Assembly (NCBI GenBank): GCA_048262455.1
Contig: JBLXFD010000016.1
Span: 35,245 to 99,244 of the forward strand
Reading direction: 5' to 3'
Source of the DNA: Psychromarinibacter sp048262455
GTDB taxonomy: Bacteria > Pseudomonadota > Alphaproteobacteria > Rhodobacterales > Rhodobacteraceae
Length of the DNA: 64,000 bases
Both the position numbers and the translations under genes were made by a program. The notes under the pieces were generated by a model. It saw only the letters and a program-made list of their open reading frames with translations, did no database searches and was not told the origin of the DNA. Within the stretch, counting starts at the first letter, position 1, and each line of letters opens with the position of its first letter. Positions 35,242 to 43,255 of this stretch are shown here, piece after piece.

Positions 35242-36219
35242 CTATTCGACCTTCGACAGCGTCTCGAAGCTGCCGGCGCCCCAGGTGTCCTCGAAGTCGG
35301 CGAAGATCGGCTTCACCGCCTCGGCGAAGGCGGCGCGGTCGGGACGCGAGACCTGCATGCCCTCCTGCTCCAGACCCGCGACGAGTTCGGCCTCAAGCTC
35401 GGCGACCGCCGCGTTGTAGGTGTCGCCGTGGCTTTCCAGCACCTCCATCACGATGGCGCGGTCCTCTTCCGAGGCGGCGTTCCAGGCGGTTTCCGACACG
35501 ATGGGCGCGACGAACTGCACCAGGTGCCCGGTCAGCGCCAGATGGTCCTGCACCTCGTAGAACTTGGCCGCGTTGATGGTGGCCAGCGGGTTTTCCTGCC
35601 CGTCGACCACGCCGGTCTGCAGGCCCAGGTACAGCTCTGGGAAGGCCATCGGCGTCGGGCGGCCGCCCAGCGCCTTGACGAACTCCAGGCTCAGCGCCAC
35701 CTCGGGCACCCGCAGCTTGAGCCCCTCGACATCCGCCACGCTTTCGATCGGGCGGGCGTTGTTGGTCATGTGCCGGGTGCCGTAATACCAGATGTCGAGG
35801 ATCCGCAGGCCGTGGTCGGCGCGCAGCTTCTCGACCAGCTCCTGGCCCCGCTCGCTTTCGATCAGCCGCTCGAGGTGGGCGAAATCCTTGGACAGGTAGG
35901 GCGCCTCGAGGACCCCCAGCTCCTTGGTCCACTGGCTGAGGATGCCGGCGCCGTCGAAGGCCATGTGGTGGGTGCCGATGGTCATCCCGGTCAGCACCTC
36001 CTTGGCGCCGCCGACCTGGCCGGCGGGGAAGACCTTGATGTCGATCCGCCCCTCGGTGCGCTCGGCGATCTCGGTGGCCGCGGCTTCCAGCGCGCGGTTG
36101 CCCGGGTGGTCGGGCGGCAGGATGTGCCCCAGGCGCCATTCCTCGGCCATGGCCGCAAGGCCGGTGACGCTGACGGCGGCGGCGGTCAGCGCCGTGCGGA
36201 TCAGTCGGTTGAAGTGCAT
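35242..36219 (-). CDS. dctP: TRAP transporter substrate-binding protein (DctP type)
   Basis: Periplasmic binding protein of 325 residues. The ATG at 36219 begins a signal peptide (MHFNRLIRTALTAAAVSVTG... ending AMAE). The mature part has the DctP signature: ILPPDHPGNRALEAAA near the start and GLKLRVPEVALSLEFVKALG, whose Arg is the conserved carboxylate-binding residue, then PELYLGLQTGVVDGQENPL. A carboxylate ligand is therefore likely, in line with the sugar-acid enzymes upstream. A 98-base gap separates it from the dehydrogenase gene. Confidence 0.94.
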   Translation of the reverse strand: MHFNRLIRTALTAAAVSVTGLAAMAEEWRLGHILPPDHPGNRALEAAATEIAERTEGRIDIKVFPAGQVGGAKEVLTGMTIGTHHMAFDGAGILSQWTKELGVLEAPYLSKDFAHLERLIESERGQELVEKLRADHGLRILDIWYYGTRHMTNNARPIESVADVEGLKLRVPEVALSLEFVKALGGRPTPMAFPELYLGLQTGVVDGQENPLATINAAKFYEVQDHLALTGHLVQFVAPIVSETAWNAASEEDRAIVMEVLESHGDTYNAAVAELEAELVAGLEQEGMQVSRPDRAAFAEAVKPIFADFEDTWGAGSFETLSKVE

Positions 36220-36317
36220 GTCGTGTCTCCTCTCTCGGTTTCCGGCCCCGTTCCGGGGACCCTTGGCGGCGGCGCGGCTCCTCCTCCGGGGACCCGCGAC
36301 GCCGAATTCTTGGGGCG

Positions 36318-37046
36318 TCAGACCGACCAGCCGCCGTCGATCACGTGGCACTGGCCGGTGGTGAAGCCGCTGTCGTCGCTGGCGAGGTACAGCGCCAGCG
36401 CCGCGATCTCTTCCGCCTTGCCGATGCGGCCCATGGGCTGGCGCGCGGTGAAGTCGCGCATCGCCTGCTCGTAGTCGCCGGTGGCGCGCAGCCGCTCGTG
36501 CAGCGAGGGGCTGTCCACGGTGCCCGGGCAGATGGCGTTGCAGCGGATGCCCTGGGTGACGAAGTCGGCGGCCACCGACTTGGTCAGCCCCACCACCGCC
36601 GCCTTGGAGGCGCAGTAGGCAAAGCGGTTCGGCACGCCCTTCACGCTGGAGGCGATGGAGGACATGTTGATGATCGACCCGCCGCCCTGCGCGATCATTC
36701 CGGGCAGGAAGGCGCGGATCGTCCGGTACTGCGCGCGGGCGTTCAGCTCGAACGCGAAGTCCCAGTCGCTTTCCGGGCAGTCGAGGATGGTGCCCGCGTG
36801 GACCACGCCGGCGCAGTTGAACAGCACGTCCAGCGGCCCCGCCTCGTCGCGCAGCGCGGCGATCTGCCCGGGGTCGGTCACGTCCAGCGCGCGCGCCTCT
36901 GCCCCCGCGATCCCGGCGACGCTGTCGGCCGAGATGTCGGTGGCCCAGACTTTTGCGCCCTCCTTGACGAAGGCCTCTGCCGTGGCCCGGCCGATGCCCT
37001 GGCCGGCGGCGGTGATCAGGCAGGTCTTGCCGCTCAAACGTCCCAT
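36318..37046 (-). CDS. SDR family oxidoreductase, 2-keto-3-deoxy-L-fuconate dehydrogenase-like
   Basis: Cytosolic short-chain dehydrogenase of 242 residues. Cofactor motif TAAGQGIGRATAEAF near residue 12, NCAGV near 82, catalytic Ser in NMSSIAS and Tyr-x3-Lys in YCASK. GIRCNAICPGTVDSPSL is characteristic of the DHRS6/BDH2 branch, which includes 2-keto-3-deoxy-L-fuconate dehydrogenases. That activity fits the dehydratases in the same operon, which would make a 2-keto-3-deoxy acid. The ATG at 37046 is preceded by AGAGAG. Confidence 0.9.
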   Translation of the reverse strand: MGRLSGKTCLITAAGQGIGRATAEAFVKEGAKVWATDISADSVAGIAGAEARALDVTDPGQIAALRDEAGPLDVLFNCAGVVHAGTILDCPESDWDFAFELNARAQYRTIRAFLPGMIAQGGGSIINMSSIASSVKGVPNRFAYCASKAAVVGLTKSVAADFVTQGIRCNAICPGTVDSPSLHERLRATGDYEQAMRDFTARQPMGRIGKAEEIAALALYLASDDSGFTTGQCHVIDGGWSV

Positions 37047-37060
37047 GTCGCTCTCTTTCT

Positions 37061-38248
37061 CTAGACTGGAAGACAAGCCGGCCCGATGGGCTCGAAGCTT
37101 TTGTAGGTCAGGATGAATTCCGCGTGGCCCAGCGCCTCGGAGGCGGTCTGGCGGCCGCCGGCGACTTCCAGCGTCAGATCGAAGATCTCGCCCCCCACCT
37201 CGGCAAGCGGCGTGCCGAACAGGATGCGGCCGGCGTCCACGTCCATGTCCTCGGCCATGCGGGCGTAGGTCTCGGGGTTGGCGCAGACCTTGATCACCGG
37301 CGCCAGCGCCGAGCCGACCACCGAGCCGCGGGCGGTCACGAACAGCGTCAGGTGCGCGCCCGAGGCCATCATCTCGACGATCTCGGCGTTGTCCGAGATG
37401 TTCGGGAAGCCGAAGCGCACCTCGCCGTCGGGCACCACGTCCATCAGGTAGAGCCCGCCGCGCGGCGGGATGTCGCCCGGCTTGATCAGCCCGCTGATGC
37501 GCGAGCTGCCGGACTTGGCGTAGGCGCCCATGGACTTTTCCTCGATGCTGGACAGCCCGCCCTCGGCGTTGCCGGCGGCGAAGCTGCCGTAGCCCAGCGT
37601 GGCGTAGTAGGCGGCCGCCTTCTCGACCGAGGCGGTCAGTTCCCGCCCCAGCTCCGGTGTCGCCGCGCGGTCCGCCATGATCGCCTCGCACCCGATCAGT
37701 TCGCCGGTCTCCTCGAAGATGCAGGCGGCGCCGGCCTCGATCAGCCGGTCGAAGGCCAGCCCCACCGCCGGGTTGCCGGTGATGCCGCTGGTCCCGTCAG
37801 AGCCGCCGCAGACCGTGCCCACCACCAGTTCCGACAGCTCCATCGGCACCTTGGCGGCCGCCGCGAGGCCCGGCAGCTGCGCGGCCACCCAGTCCTGCCC
37901 CGCCTTGATCGCGGCGCGGGTGCCGCCGGTGCGCTGGATCACCACTGTCTGCACCGGGCGTCCCGAGGCGGCGATGGTCTTTTCCAGCTGGAAGCGGTTG
38001 AAGCTTTCGCAGCCCAGCGACACCAGCAGCACCGCGCCCACGTTGGGGTGGGTGCACAGCCGTTCCATCATCTGCTGGGCATATTCGTTGGGATAGCAGC
38101 CGGGGAAACCGATGACCTGCGCCCCGTCCTCGCGGTGGGGGTGCACGATCTCGCGCGCCACGTGGTGGGCGCATTCCACAAGATAGGCCACGGCGAGGTA
38201 GTTGCGGATGCCCTTGCGGCCGTCCTGTCGGGGAAAACCCTCAAGCAT
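37061..38248 (-). CDS. UxaA-family dehydratase large subunit (altronate/galactarate-dehydratase type)
   Basis: Cytosolic protein of 395 residues corresponding to the C-terminal two thirds of altronate/galactarate dehydratases. The opening GRKGIRNYLAVAYLVECAHH and the segments GFPGCYPNE, SLGCESFN and CGGSDGTSGITGNPA are family hallmarks; their Cys, Asp and Glu residues form the iron site. It is encoded apart from the N-terminal SAF domain, which is the preceding small gene overlapping by 8 bases. Together they should dehydrate a sugar acid to a 2-keto-3-deoxy acid, or act on a related hydroxy acid. Confidence 0.92.
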   Translation of the reverse strand: MLEGFPRQDGRKGIRNYLAVAYLVECAHHVAREIVHPHREDGAQVIGFPGCYPNEYAQQMMERLCTHPNVGAVLLVSLGCESFNRFQLEKTIAASGRPVQTVVIQRTGGTRAAIKAGQDWVAAQLPGLAAAAKVPMELSELVVGTVCGGSDGTSGITGNPAVGLAFDRLIEAGAACIFEETGELIGCEAIMADRAATPELGRELTASVEKAAAYYATLGYGSFAAGNAEGGLSSIEEKSMGAYAKSGSSRISGLIKPGDIPPRGGLYLMDVVPDGEVRFGFPNISDNAEIVEMMASGAHLTLFVTARGSVVGSALAPVIKVCANPETYARMAEDMDVDAGRILFGTPLAEVGGEIFDLTLEVAGGRQTASEALGHAEFILTYKSFEPIGPACLPV

Positions 38249-38573
38249 CGGTGCCTCCGGTGGCTGTCTGGTCCAGTGAATAGGTGGGGGTGTAGTCGCT
38301 TTGCATGTTGTGCACGTGCACGTGGGCGCCGGCGGGAATGTCGTCGGTGGCGGAGCCGATGGGCACCCCGTACTTCAGGATCTTCTCGCCCCGCCCGATG
38401 GCGCGCGCCGCCACCTTGTGGCCCAGCGTCACCGCCTGCAGCAGCGTCACCTCGCCGCCGCCGTTCACCGGCGCGGTGCCCGGGCCGACGGCGGCGGTGG
38501 CCACCAGCACGTTGTCCGGCGCCGCCAGCCGCAGCAGGCCGCCCCCGGCGGCGGTCATGGGTTCAGCTTGCAT
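38241..38573 (-). CDS. UxaA-family dehydratase small subunit (SAF domain)
   Basis: Cytosolic protein of 110 residues forming the SAF-type N-terminal domain of altronate/galactarate dehydratases. LGHKVAARAIGRGEKILKYG and IGSATDDIPAGAHVHVHN are the usual landmarks; the paired His residues of HVHVHN contact the active site. The ATG at 38573 overlaps the upstream stop by one base, and its own stop overlaps the large-subunit start, so the two are translationally coupled. Confidence 0.92.
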   Translation of the reverse strand: MQAEPMTAAGGGLLRLAAPDNVLVATAAVGPGTAPVNGGGEVTLLQAVTLGHKVAARAIGRGEKILKYGVPIGSATDDIPAGAHVHVHNMQSDYTPTYSLDQTATGGTDA

Positions 38574-39682
38574 CAAAGCGCCTCCAGCGTGGAATTGTCG
38601 ATCAGGTCCCAGTCCAGGTCCCGCCCCAGGCCCGGCGCCTGCGGCAGCGTGGCGATGCCCTTCGCGACGGGCAGGCCGCCCTTCAGGCCAAAGTCGAAAT
38701 CGGCCACCGGCCCCAGCAGCTCGAAGTAGGTGCAGTTGGCGACCGCCGCGCAGAGGTGCAGGTTCACCAGCTCCAGCGGGTGGAAGATCGCCGTGTGGAT
38801 CTCGCAGTTCATCGCGAAAGCCTCGGCCAGCCGCGCGGACTTCAGCACGCCGGTCACGCCGCCGGTCCAGCTGACATCGGCGCGCACCGCGTCCACCACC
38901 CGCCGGGCCACGATGTCGGCCAGGCTGTAAGGATGGCCCGCCAGCGTCTCGGTGCCCAGCACGGGGATGTCCAGCTGCCGCGTCAGCTCGCGCAGGGCCG
39001 GGATGTTCTCGTCCGCCATCGGTTCCTCGAACCAGACGTAGCCCAGCTTCTCCAGCCCGCGCCCGTAGCGCAGGGCGTCGGGCAGGGTCAGGGTGGCGAC
39101 CGGGTCGCTCATCAGCGCAAAGCCCGCGCCCACCGCCTCGCGCACGGCGGCGTGGATCTGCAGGTCGTCCTCGACCGAGCGGCCGGGCGGGTGCAGCTTG
39201 TAGGCGGCGAAGCCGTCCTTCTGCACCCGGCGCGCCTCTGCCACGTAGTCGTCCGCGCCCTCGAGGAACATCGAGCTGACGTAGACCGGCACCTCCTGCC
39301 GCGCCGCGCCGATGTAGCGGTACAGCGGCAGCCCCGCCGCCTCTGCCGCCAGCAGCCACAGGCAGCAGTCCACCGGCCCCCAGGTGTAGATCGGCAGATG
39401 CCCCCACATCCGGTTGCGCAGGCGGAAGTCGTGCCAAAGCGCCTCTCGGTCATGGACGTTGCGGCCGGTGACGAAGCTTTCCAGCGACTTGGCCAGGTGG
39501 GCAGAGCCGATGGCGCTGGCGCCGGCGAAGCCGAACATCGAGGCGCTGCGGCCGCAGTCGGTGCGCAGGGTGTAGACGAGGAACTCGTGCCGCCGCCCGC
39601 CGCCCGGCCCGCGCAGCCCGCCCCCCGCGCCCGCAGCCGCGTCCAGCGCGCAGGCCCGTATGTCCAGCCCGGCGATGCGCAT
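38573..39682 (-). CDS. Enolase-superfamily (mandelate racemase type) acid-sugar dehydratase, KxH variant
   Basis: Cytosolic protein of 369 residues with the mandelate-racemase fold. Visible active-site residues are Lys162 and His164 in YKLHP (KxH, where KxK is the commonest form), metal ligands Asp193, Glu219 (FEEPM) and Glu245 (TET), then Asp269 and His296 (IHTAIFH). All expected positions are filled, so it should be catalytic. It starts in overlap with the preceding aldolase-like gene stop. The natural substrate is unknown; it is different in sequence from the other family member in this operon. Confidence 0.9.
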   Translation of the reverse strand: MRIAGLDIRACALDAAAGAGGGLRGPGGGRRHEFLVYTLRTDCGRSASMFGFAGASAIGSAHLAKSLESFVTGRNVHDREALWHDFRLRNRMWGHLPIYTWGPVDCCLWLLAAEAAGLPLYRYIGAARQEVPVYVSSMFLEGADDYVAEARRVQKDGFAAYKLHPPGRSVEDDLQIHAAVREAVGAGFALMSDPVATLTLPDALRYGRGLEKLGYVWFEEPMADENIPALRELTRQLDIPVLGTETLAGHPYSLADIVARRVVDAVRADVSWTGGVTGVLKSARLAEAFAMNCEIHTAIFHPLELVNLHLCAAVANCTYFELLGPVADFDFGLKGGLPVAKGIATLPQAPGLGRDLDWDLIDNSTLEAL

Positions 39683-40338
39683 CAGAACTTGCCGTACTTC
39701 AGGTAGGCCTGCTGCGGGTCGACGCCCTCGAGGATCGCGCTGCGCACCTTGCTTTCGGTCTGCATCGCCTCGGTCGCCTGCGCCGTCACCTCTTCGGCGA
39801 TGGCCTGCGGCACGCGCACCACGCCGTCGCGGTCGCCCAGCAGGAAGTCGCCGTTGGCGATGGCCACGTCGCCGATGTGGATCGTGTGGCCGGTGCCGGT
39901 GGGCATCCAGCGGCCGACGATGTCCTTGGGGGTATGGCCGCGCCGCCAGCACTGGAACCCGATGTCGATCAGGAAATGCGTGTCCCGCGCCAGCCCGTCG
40001 AGGATGCAGCCCCTCACGCCCTTGTTCTTCAGCGTCTCGGCCGACAGCTCGCCCATCTGCGCAAGATCGTTGGTATGGGGCTGGCAGATCCAGACATGCC
40101 CCGACGGCGCCTGCGACAGAAGGCCGGTCCAGGCCAGCAGCGTCTCGTGATCGTCCGCGCTGTCGTCGGGGTGGCCCTCGATGGTGAAGGCGGGCCCGCA
40201 GAGCACCTGCTCGGGGATCAGCGGCGTCAGGTCGGAAGGCAGCGTGAAGTTCCGCAGCCCTCGGCCGCGCATCACGTCATGCACGACGCCGGTGTAGCAT
40301 TGCGACAGTTTCTCAGTGAGTTCTTCGTGGGTGTTCAT
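39682..40338 (-). CDS. RraA-family protein, probable 4-hydroxy-4-methyl-2-oxoglutarate-type aldolase
   Basis: Cytosolic protein of 218 residues of the RraA / HMG aldolase family. The C-terminal half has GVRGCILDGLARDTHFL, with the Arg-Asp pair that holds pyruvate and metal in the aldolases, and LLGDRDGVVRVP. In this operon an aldolase would split a 2-keto-4-hydroxy acid after dehydration and oxidation. The RNase E inhibitor RraA itself is a less likely identity given the context. Its stop overlaps the start of the KxH dehydratase gene. Confidence 0.85.
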   Translation of the reverse strand: MNTHEELTEKLSQCYTGVVHDVMRGRGLRNFTLPSDLTPLIPEQVLCGPAFTIEGHPDDSADDHETLLAWTGLLSQAPSGHVWICQPHTNDLAQMGELSAETLKNKGVRGCILDGLARDTHFLIDIGFQCWRRGHTPKDIVGRWMPTGTGHTIHIGDVAIANGDFLLGDRDGVVRVPQAIAEEVTAQATEAMQTESKVRSAILEGVDPQQAYLKYGKF

Positions 40339-40367
40339 GTGATGCTTCCTCTGTCCCTCGCGCGCCG

Positions 40368-41477
40368 TCAGGCGCCCACCTTGATCGCGGTCATCTCGCC
40401 ATGCGCCTCGATCGCGTCCCAGTCCCACTGGATCCCCAGCCCCGGCGCGTCCGAGGGATGGGCGCGGCCGTTCTCGATCCGCAGGCCTTCCGAAGTGACC
40501 AGGTCGAGCTGCGGGATGTATTCCAGCCAGGGCGCATTCGGCACGGCGCAGACCAGGCTGGCGTGCAGTTCCATCAGGAAATGCGGGCAGATCGGCACGT
40601 TGTAGGCCTCTGCCAGGTGCGCCACCTTCAGCCAGGGCGTGATGCCGCCGATCCGCGCCACGTCCGCCTGCACGATGCCGCAGGCCCCGGCGGCGAGGTA
40701 ATCCTTGAACTGGGACAGCGAGTACATGCTTTCCCCCACCGCCACCGGCACCCGGGTGGCGGCGGCCAGCCGGGCGTGGGCGCCCACATCGTCGGCGGGC
40801 ATCGGTTCCTCGAACCAGGCCACGCCCGCCTCTTCCAGCACCCCCGCGCGGCGCACCGCCTCGGGCAGCGAGAACGACTGGTTGGCGTCGGTCATGATCT
40901 CGTAGCCCTCGCCCACCGCCGCGCGCACCGCGCCCAGCCGCGCGCGGTCCTCGGACAGGTGGGGCCGGCCGATCTTGATCTTCGATCCGGCAAAGCCCTT
41001 GGCCTGCGCGGCCAGGGCATCCTCCACCAGCGCCTCCGTCTCGATGTGCAGCCAGCCGCCCTCGGTGGTGTAGAGCGGCACCGAGGGTTTCGCCCCGCCC
41101 GCCAGCCGCCACAGCGGCAGGCCCGCGCGGCGGCAGCGCAGGTCCCAGAGGGCGGTGTCGATGGCCGCCAGCGCCAGCGAGGTGATGGCCCCCACCGCCG
41201 TGGCGTGGGTGGCGAACAGCAGGTCGCGCCAGATCGCCTCGATCTCCTCGGCCTCGCGGCCGATCAGCCGGGGCGCCAGCGTCCGTTCCAGCAGCGCCAC
41301 GATGGAGGGGCCGCCGGTGCCGATGGTGTAGGAATAGCCCGTGCCCGCCGCGCCGTCGGCGTCGGTGATGGTGACGATCGGGGTCTCCTGCGACTCGAAG
41401 CTCTGGATCGCGTCGGTGCGGCGGACCTTGGGCTTCAGGTCCACCATGCGGATCTCGACGCGGGTGATCTTCGCCAT
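40368..41477 (-). CDS. Enolase-superfamily (mandelate racemase type) acid-sugar dehydratase, KxK form
   Basis: Cytosolic protein of 369 residues. Active-site residues are Lys166 and Lys168 (KIKIG), metal ligands Asp197 (DANQ), Glu223 (FEEP) and Glu249 (GES), then Asp272 and His299 (CPHF), the complete mandelate-racemase subgroup set. The ATG at 41477 follows GGAGGGGG; an upstream in-frame ATG at 41516 overlaps an operator-like site. It is the first gene of the minus-strand operon, divergent from the IclR gene, and probably performs the first dehydration of the imported acid. Confidence 0.92.
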   Translation of the reverse strand: MAKITRVEIRMVDLKPKVRRTDAIQSFESQETPIVTITDADGAAGTGYSYTIGTGGPSIVALLERTLAPRLIGREAEEIEAIWRDLLFATHATAVGAITSLALAAIDTALWDLRCRRAGLPLWRLAGGAKPSVPLYTTEGGWLHIETEALVEDALAAQAKGFAGSKIKIGRPHLSEDRARLGAVRAAVGEGYEIMTDANQSFSLPEAVRRAGVLEEAGVAWFEEPMPADDVGAHARLAAATRVPVAVGESMYSLSQFKDYLAAGACGIVQADVARIGGITPWLKVAHLAEAYNVPICPHFLMELHASLVCAVPNAPWLEYIPQLDLVTSEGLRIENGRAHPSDAPGLGIQWDWDAIEAHGEMTAIKVGA

Positions 41478-41514
41478 CTGCTTTGCCCCCTCCCCCAAGT
41501 GACATACCCACATC

Positions 41515-41596
41515 ATTCGTATATGAGCAGAGACTTCATTTATGAGGTACGTTGCGGAGTCAACGATTTTCTTGTGAAGTGCGGTTTCGTATATGA
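41515..41596. promoter_or_regulatory. Three operator-like repeats between the sugar-acid operon and the IclR gene
   Basis: TTCGTATATGA occurs exactly at 41516-41526 and again at 41586-41596; a variant TTCATTTATGA lies at 41535-41545. The second copy extends to TTCGTATATGAA, nearly its own reverse complement (TTC-N-TATA-N-GAA). A minus-strand TTGACT at 41558-41563 lies 17 bases upstream of the middle copy, which would then cover the -10 of the dehydratase operon. These are strong candidates for IclR binding sites. Confidence 0.6.
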
Positions 41597-41613
41597 ATGA
41601 GAAAGGAGCCCAG

Positions 41614-42426
41614 ATGAGCAGCGACCAAGGCGACTCCCGCTACCGCGCCCCGGCGCTGGAGAAGGGGCTGGACATCCTCGAACTGCTGGCCGCCTCCTCG
41701 ACCGCGCTCAGCCAGGCGGAGATCGCCAAGGGGTTGGGCCGGGGCGCGAACGAGATCTACCGGATGCTCGATACGCTGGTGCGGCGCGGCTATGTCACCC
41801 GCAACACCGAGAGCGACCGCTACACCCTAAGCCTGCGCCTGCTGGTGCTGGCGGACATGCACCCGCCGCGCCGCCGGCTGCTGGACGCCGCCGAGCCGCG
41901 GATGCGCGATTTCGTGGGCAAGGCCGAGCAGTCGATGCACCTCGCGGCGCTGGAAGAGGGGGACGTGATCATCATCTCGTCGCTCTCGGCGCGCGGCAAC
42001 TGGCGGATGTCGCTTCGGACCGGGGCGGTGATCGGCCTGTTCAACACCGGCTCCGGCATGGTGCTGGCGGCTTTCCAGCGGCCCGAGGTGCGGGCCCGCA
42101 TCCTCGCCGACCACAAGCTGGCGCCGGGCGAGGCCCCGATGGACCGCGATGAGTTCGAGCGGCGCGCGGCGAAGATCCGCGAAGACGGCCGGCTGTGCAG
42201 CGAAAGCCAGACCACGGTGGGGGTGATCAACCTCGCCATCCCGATCCTCGACCACTTCGGCAATGCCATCGCCGCCCTCACCTGCCCCTACCTGCGGCGG
42301 ATCGACGACTACCCCGCCCCGGACATGGACGAGGTGCTGTCGCTGCTGGCGGCCTCGGCGGCGGAAATCTCGCTGCAGGTCTTCGGCCCGGTGCCCGAAC
42401 CCGGGGCCAGACCCGCGCCGGATTGA
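41614..42426 (+). CDS. IclR family transcriptional regulator
   Basis: Regulator of 270 residues: N-terminal winged helix (about 10-75; ALEKGLDILELLA is the typical opening, SQAEIAKGLGRGANEIYRML the recognition part) and a C-terminal IclR effector domain with the VGVINLAIPILDHFG-type core. The ATG at 41614 sits behind AAAGGAG; an ATG at 41593 lies within an operator-like repeat and lacks a site. Divergent from the sugar-acid operon, which it most likely represses. The TTT operon downstream has its own GntR gene but could also be under its control. Confidence 0.93.
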   Translation: MSSDQGDSRYRAPALEKGLDILELLAASSTALSQAEIAKGLGRGANEIYRMLDTLVRRGYVTRNTESDRYTLSLRLLVLADMHPPRRRLLDAAEPRMRDFVGKAEQSMHLAALEEGDVIIISSLSARGNWRMSLRTGAVIGLFNTGSGMVLAAFQRPEVRARILADHKLAPGEAPMDRDEFERRAAKIREDGRLCSESQTTVGVINLAIPILDHFGNAIAALTCPYLRRIDDYPAPDMDEVLSLLAASAAEISLQVFGPVPEPGARPAPD

Positions 42427-42494
42427 CGGGGGCCCGCGGCTTCGCTTATTCATCCTACCAATGAGATTCGGGCTAACGACGGGGGGAGGACCGT

Positions 42495-43253
42495 TTGCGG
42501 CAGGGAGGCAGTACCTGGGAGTCGGGCTCGCGCACCGCCGCGCGGCGGCTGGGCGGCGCGATCATCCGCGGCGACTACCCCGAGCAGGCGCGCCTGCCGC
42601 TGGAGGCCGCGCTGGCCGAGGAACTCTCTGTCTCGCGAAATACCCTGCGCGAGGCGATGCGCCTGCTGGTGGCCAAGGGCCTGGTCGAGATCCGCCCCCG
42701 CCTTGGCACCGTGGTTCTGCCGCGCGCCAGCTGGAACTTCCTCGACACCGACATGCTGGACTGGTGGGGCGACAGTTTCCTCGAAGACCCCGGCTTCATG
42801 ATCGAGATCCTGCGGATGCGCGAGATGGTGGAACCCTTCGCCGCCGCCGAGGCCGCCGGCAGCGCCACCCCCGCGCAGGTCACGCAGATCCGCGAGGCCC
42901 TAGACTGGATGCGGCGCGAGATGACGGGTGGCGGCCTGGGCGCCTCGGTCGAGGCCGACCTCGCCTTTCACCGCGCCATCATCGAGGCGGCGGGCAACCG
43001 TTTCATCACCTCGATCGGCAAGGCGCTGACGCACGCGCTGCGGATGCACTTCCGCGCGCTGATCGCCACGCCTGACAACTTCCGGCTGAACATTCCGAAC
43101 CACGAGAACGTGCTCGACGCCATCGCCGCCCATGACATCGAGGGTGCCCGGGCGGCGATGGCGAAACTGGTATCGCAGGCCGGCGACGACACGCGCCGGC
43201 TGATCGCGAACAAGGGGGCCGACCGGCCCAAGGCTTCACAGGAGGAGAAGTGA
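42495..43253 (+). CDS. GntR/FadR family transcriptional regulator
   Basis: Regulator of 252 residues with a GntR winged helix (about 10-78; LAEELSVSRNTLREAMRLLV) and an all-helical FCD-type ligand domain (about 90-235) containing the DLAFHRAIIEAAGN motif, whose Asp and His bind a metal in this family. The start is a TTG at 42495 with GGAGG seven bases upstream; no better in-frame start exists nearby. First gene of the plus-strand TTT operon, whose next gene begins two bases after its stop. Probably senses the organic acid handled by that operon. Confidence 0.9.
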   Translation: MRQGGSTWESGSRTAARRLGGAIIRGDYPEQARLPLEAALAEELSVSRNTLREAMRLLVAKGLVEIRPRLGTVVLPRASWNFLDTDMLDWWGDSFLEDPGFMIEILRMREMVEPFAAAEAAGSATPAQVTQIREALDWMRREMTGGGLGASVEADLAFHRAIIEAAGNRFITSIGKALTHALRMHFRALIATPDNFRLNIPNHENVLDAIAAHDIEGARAAMAKLVSQAGDDTRRLIANKGADRPKASQEEK

Positions 43254-43255
43254 AC

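Noticed and set aside
39682..40338. RNase E inhibitor RraA
   Set aside because: The family includes pyruvate-forming aldolases, the Arg-Asp pair is present, and the operon is sugar-acid catabolism. The regulatory identity has no support here.
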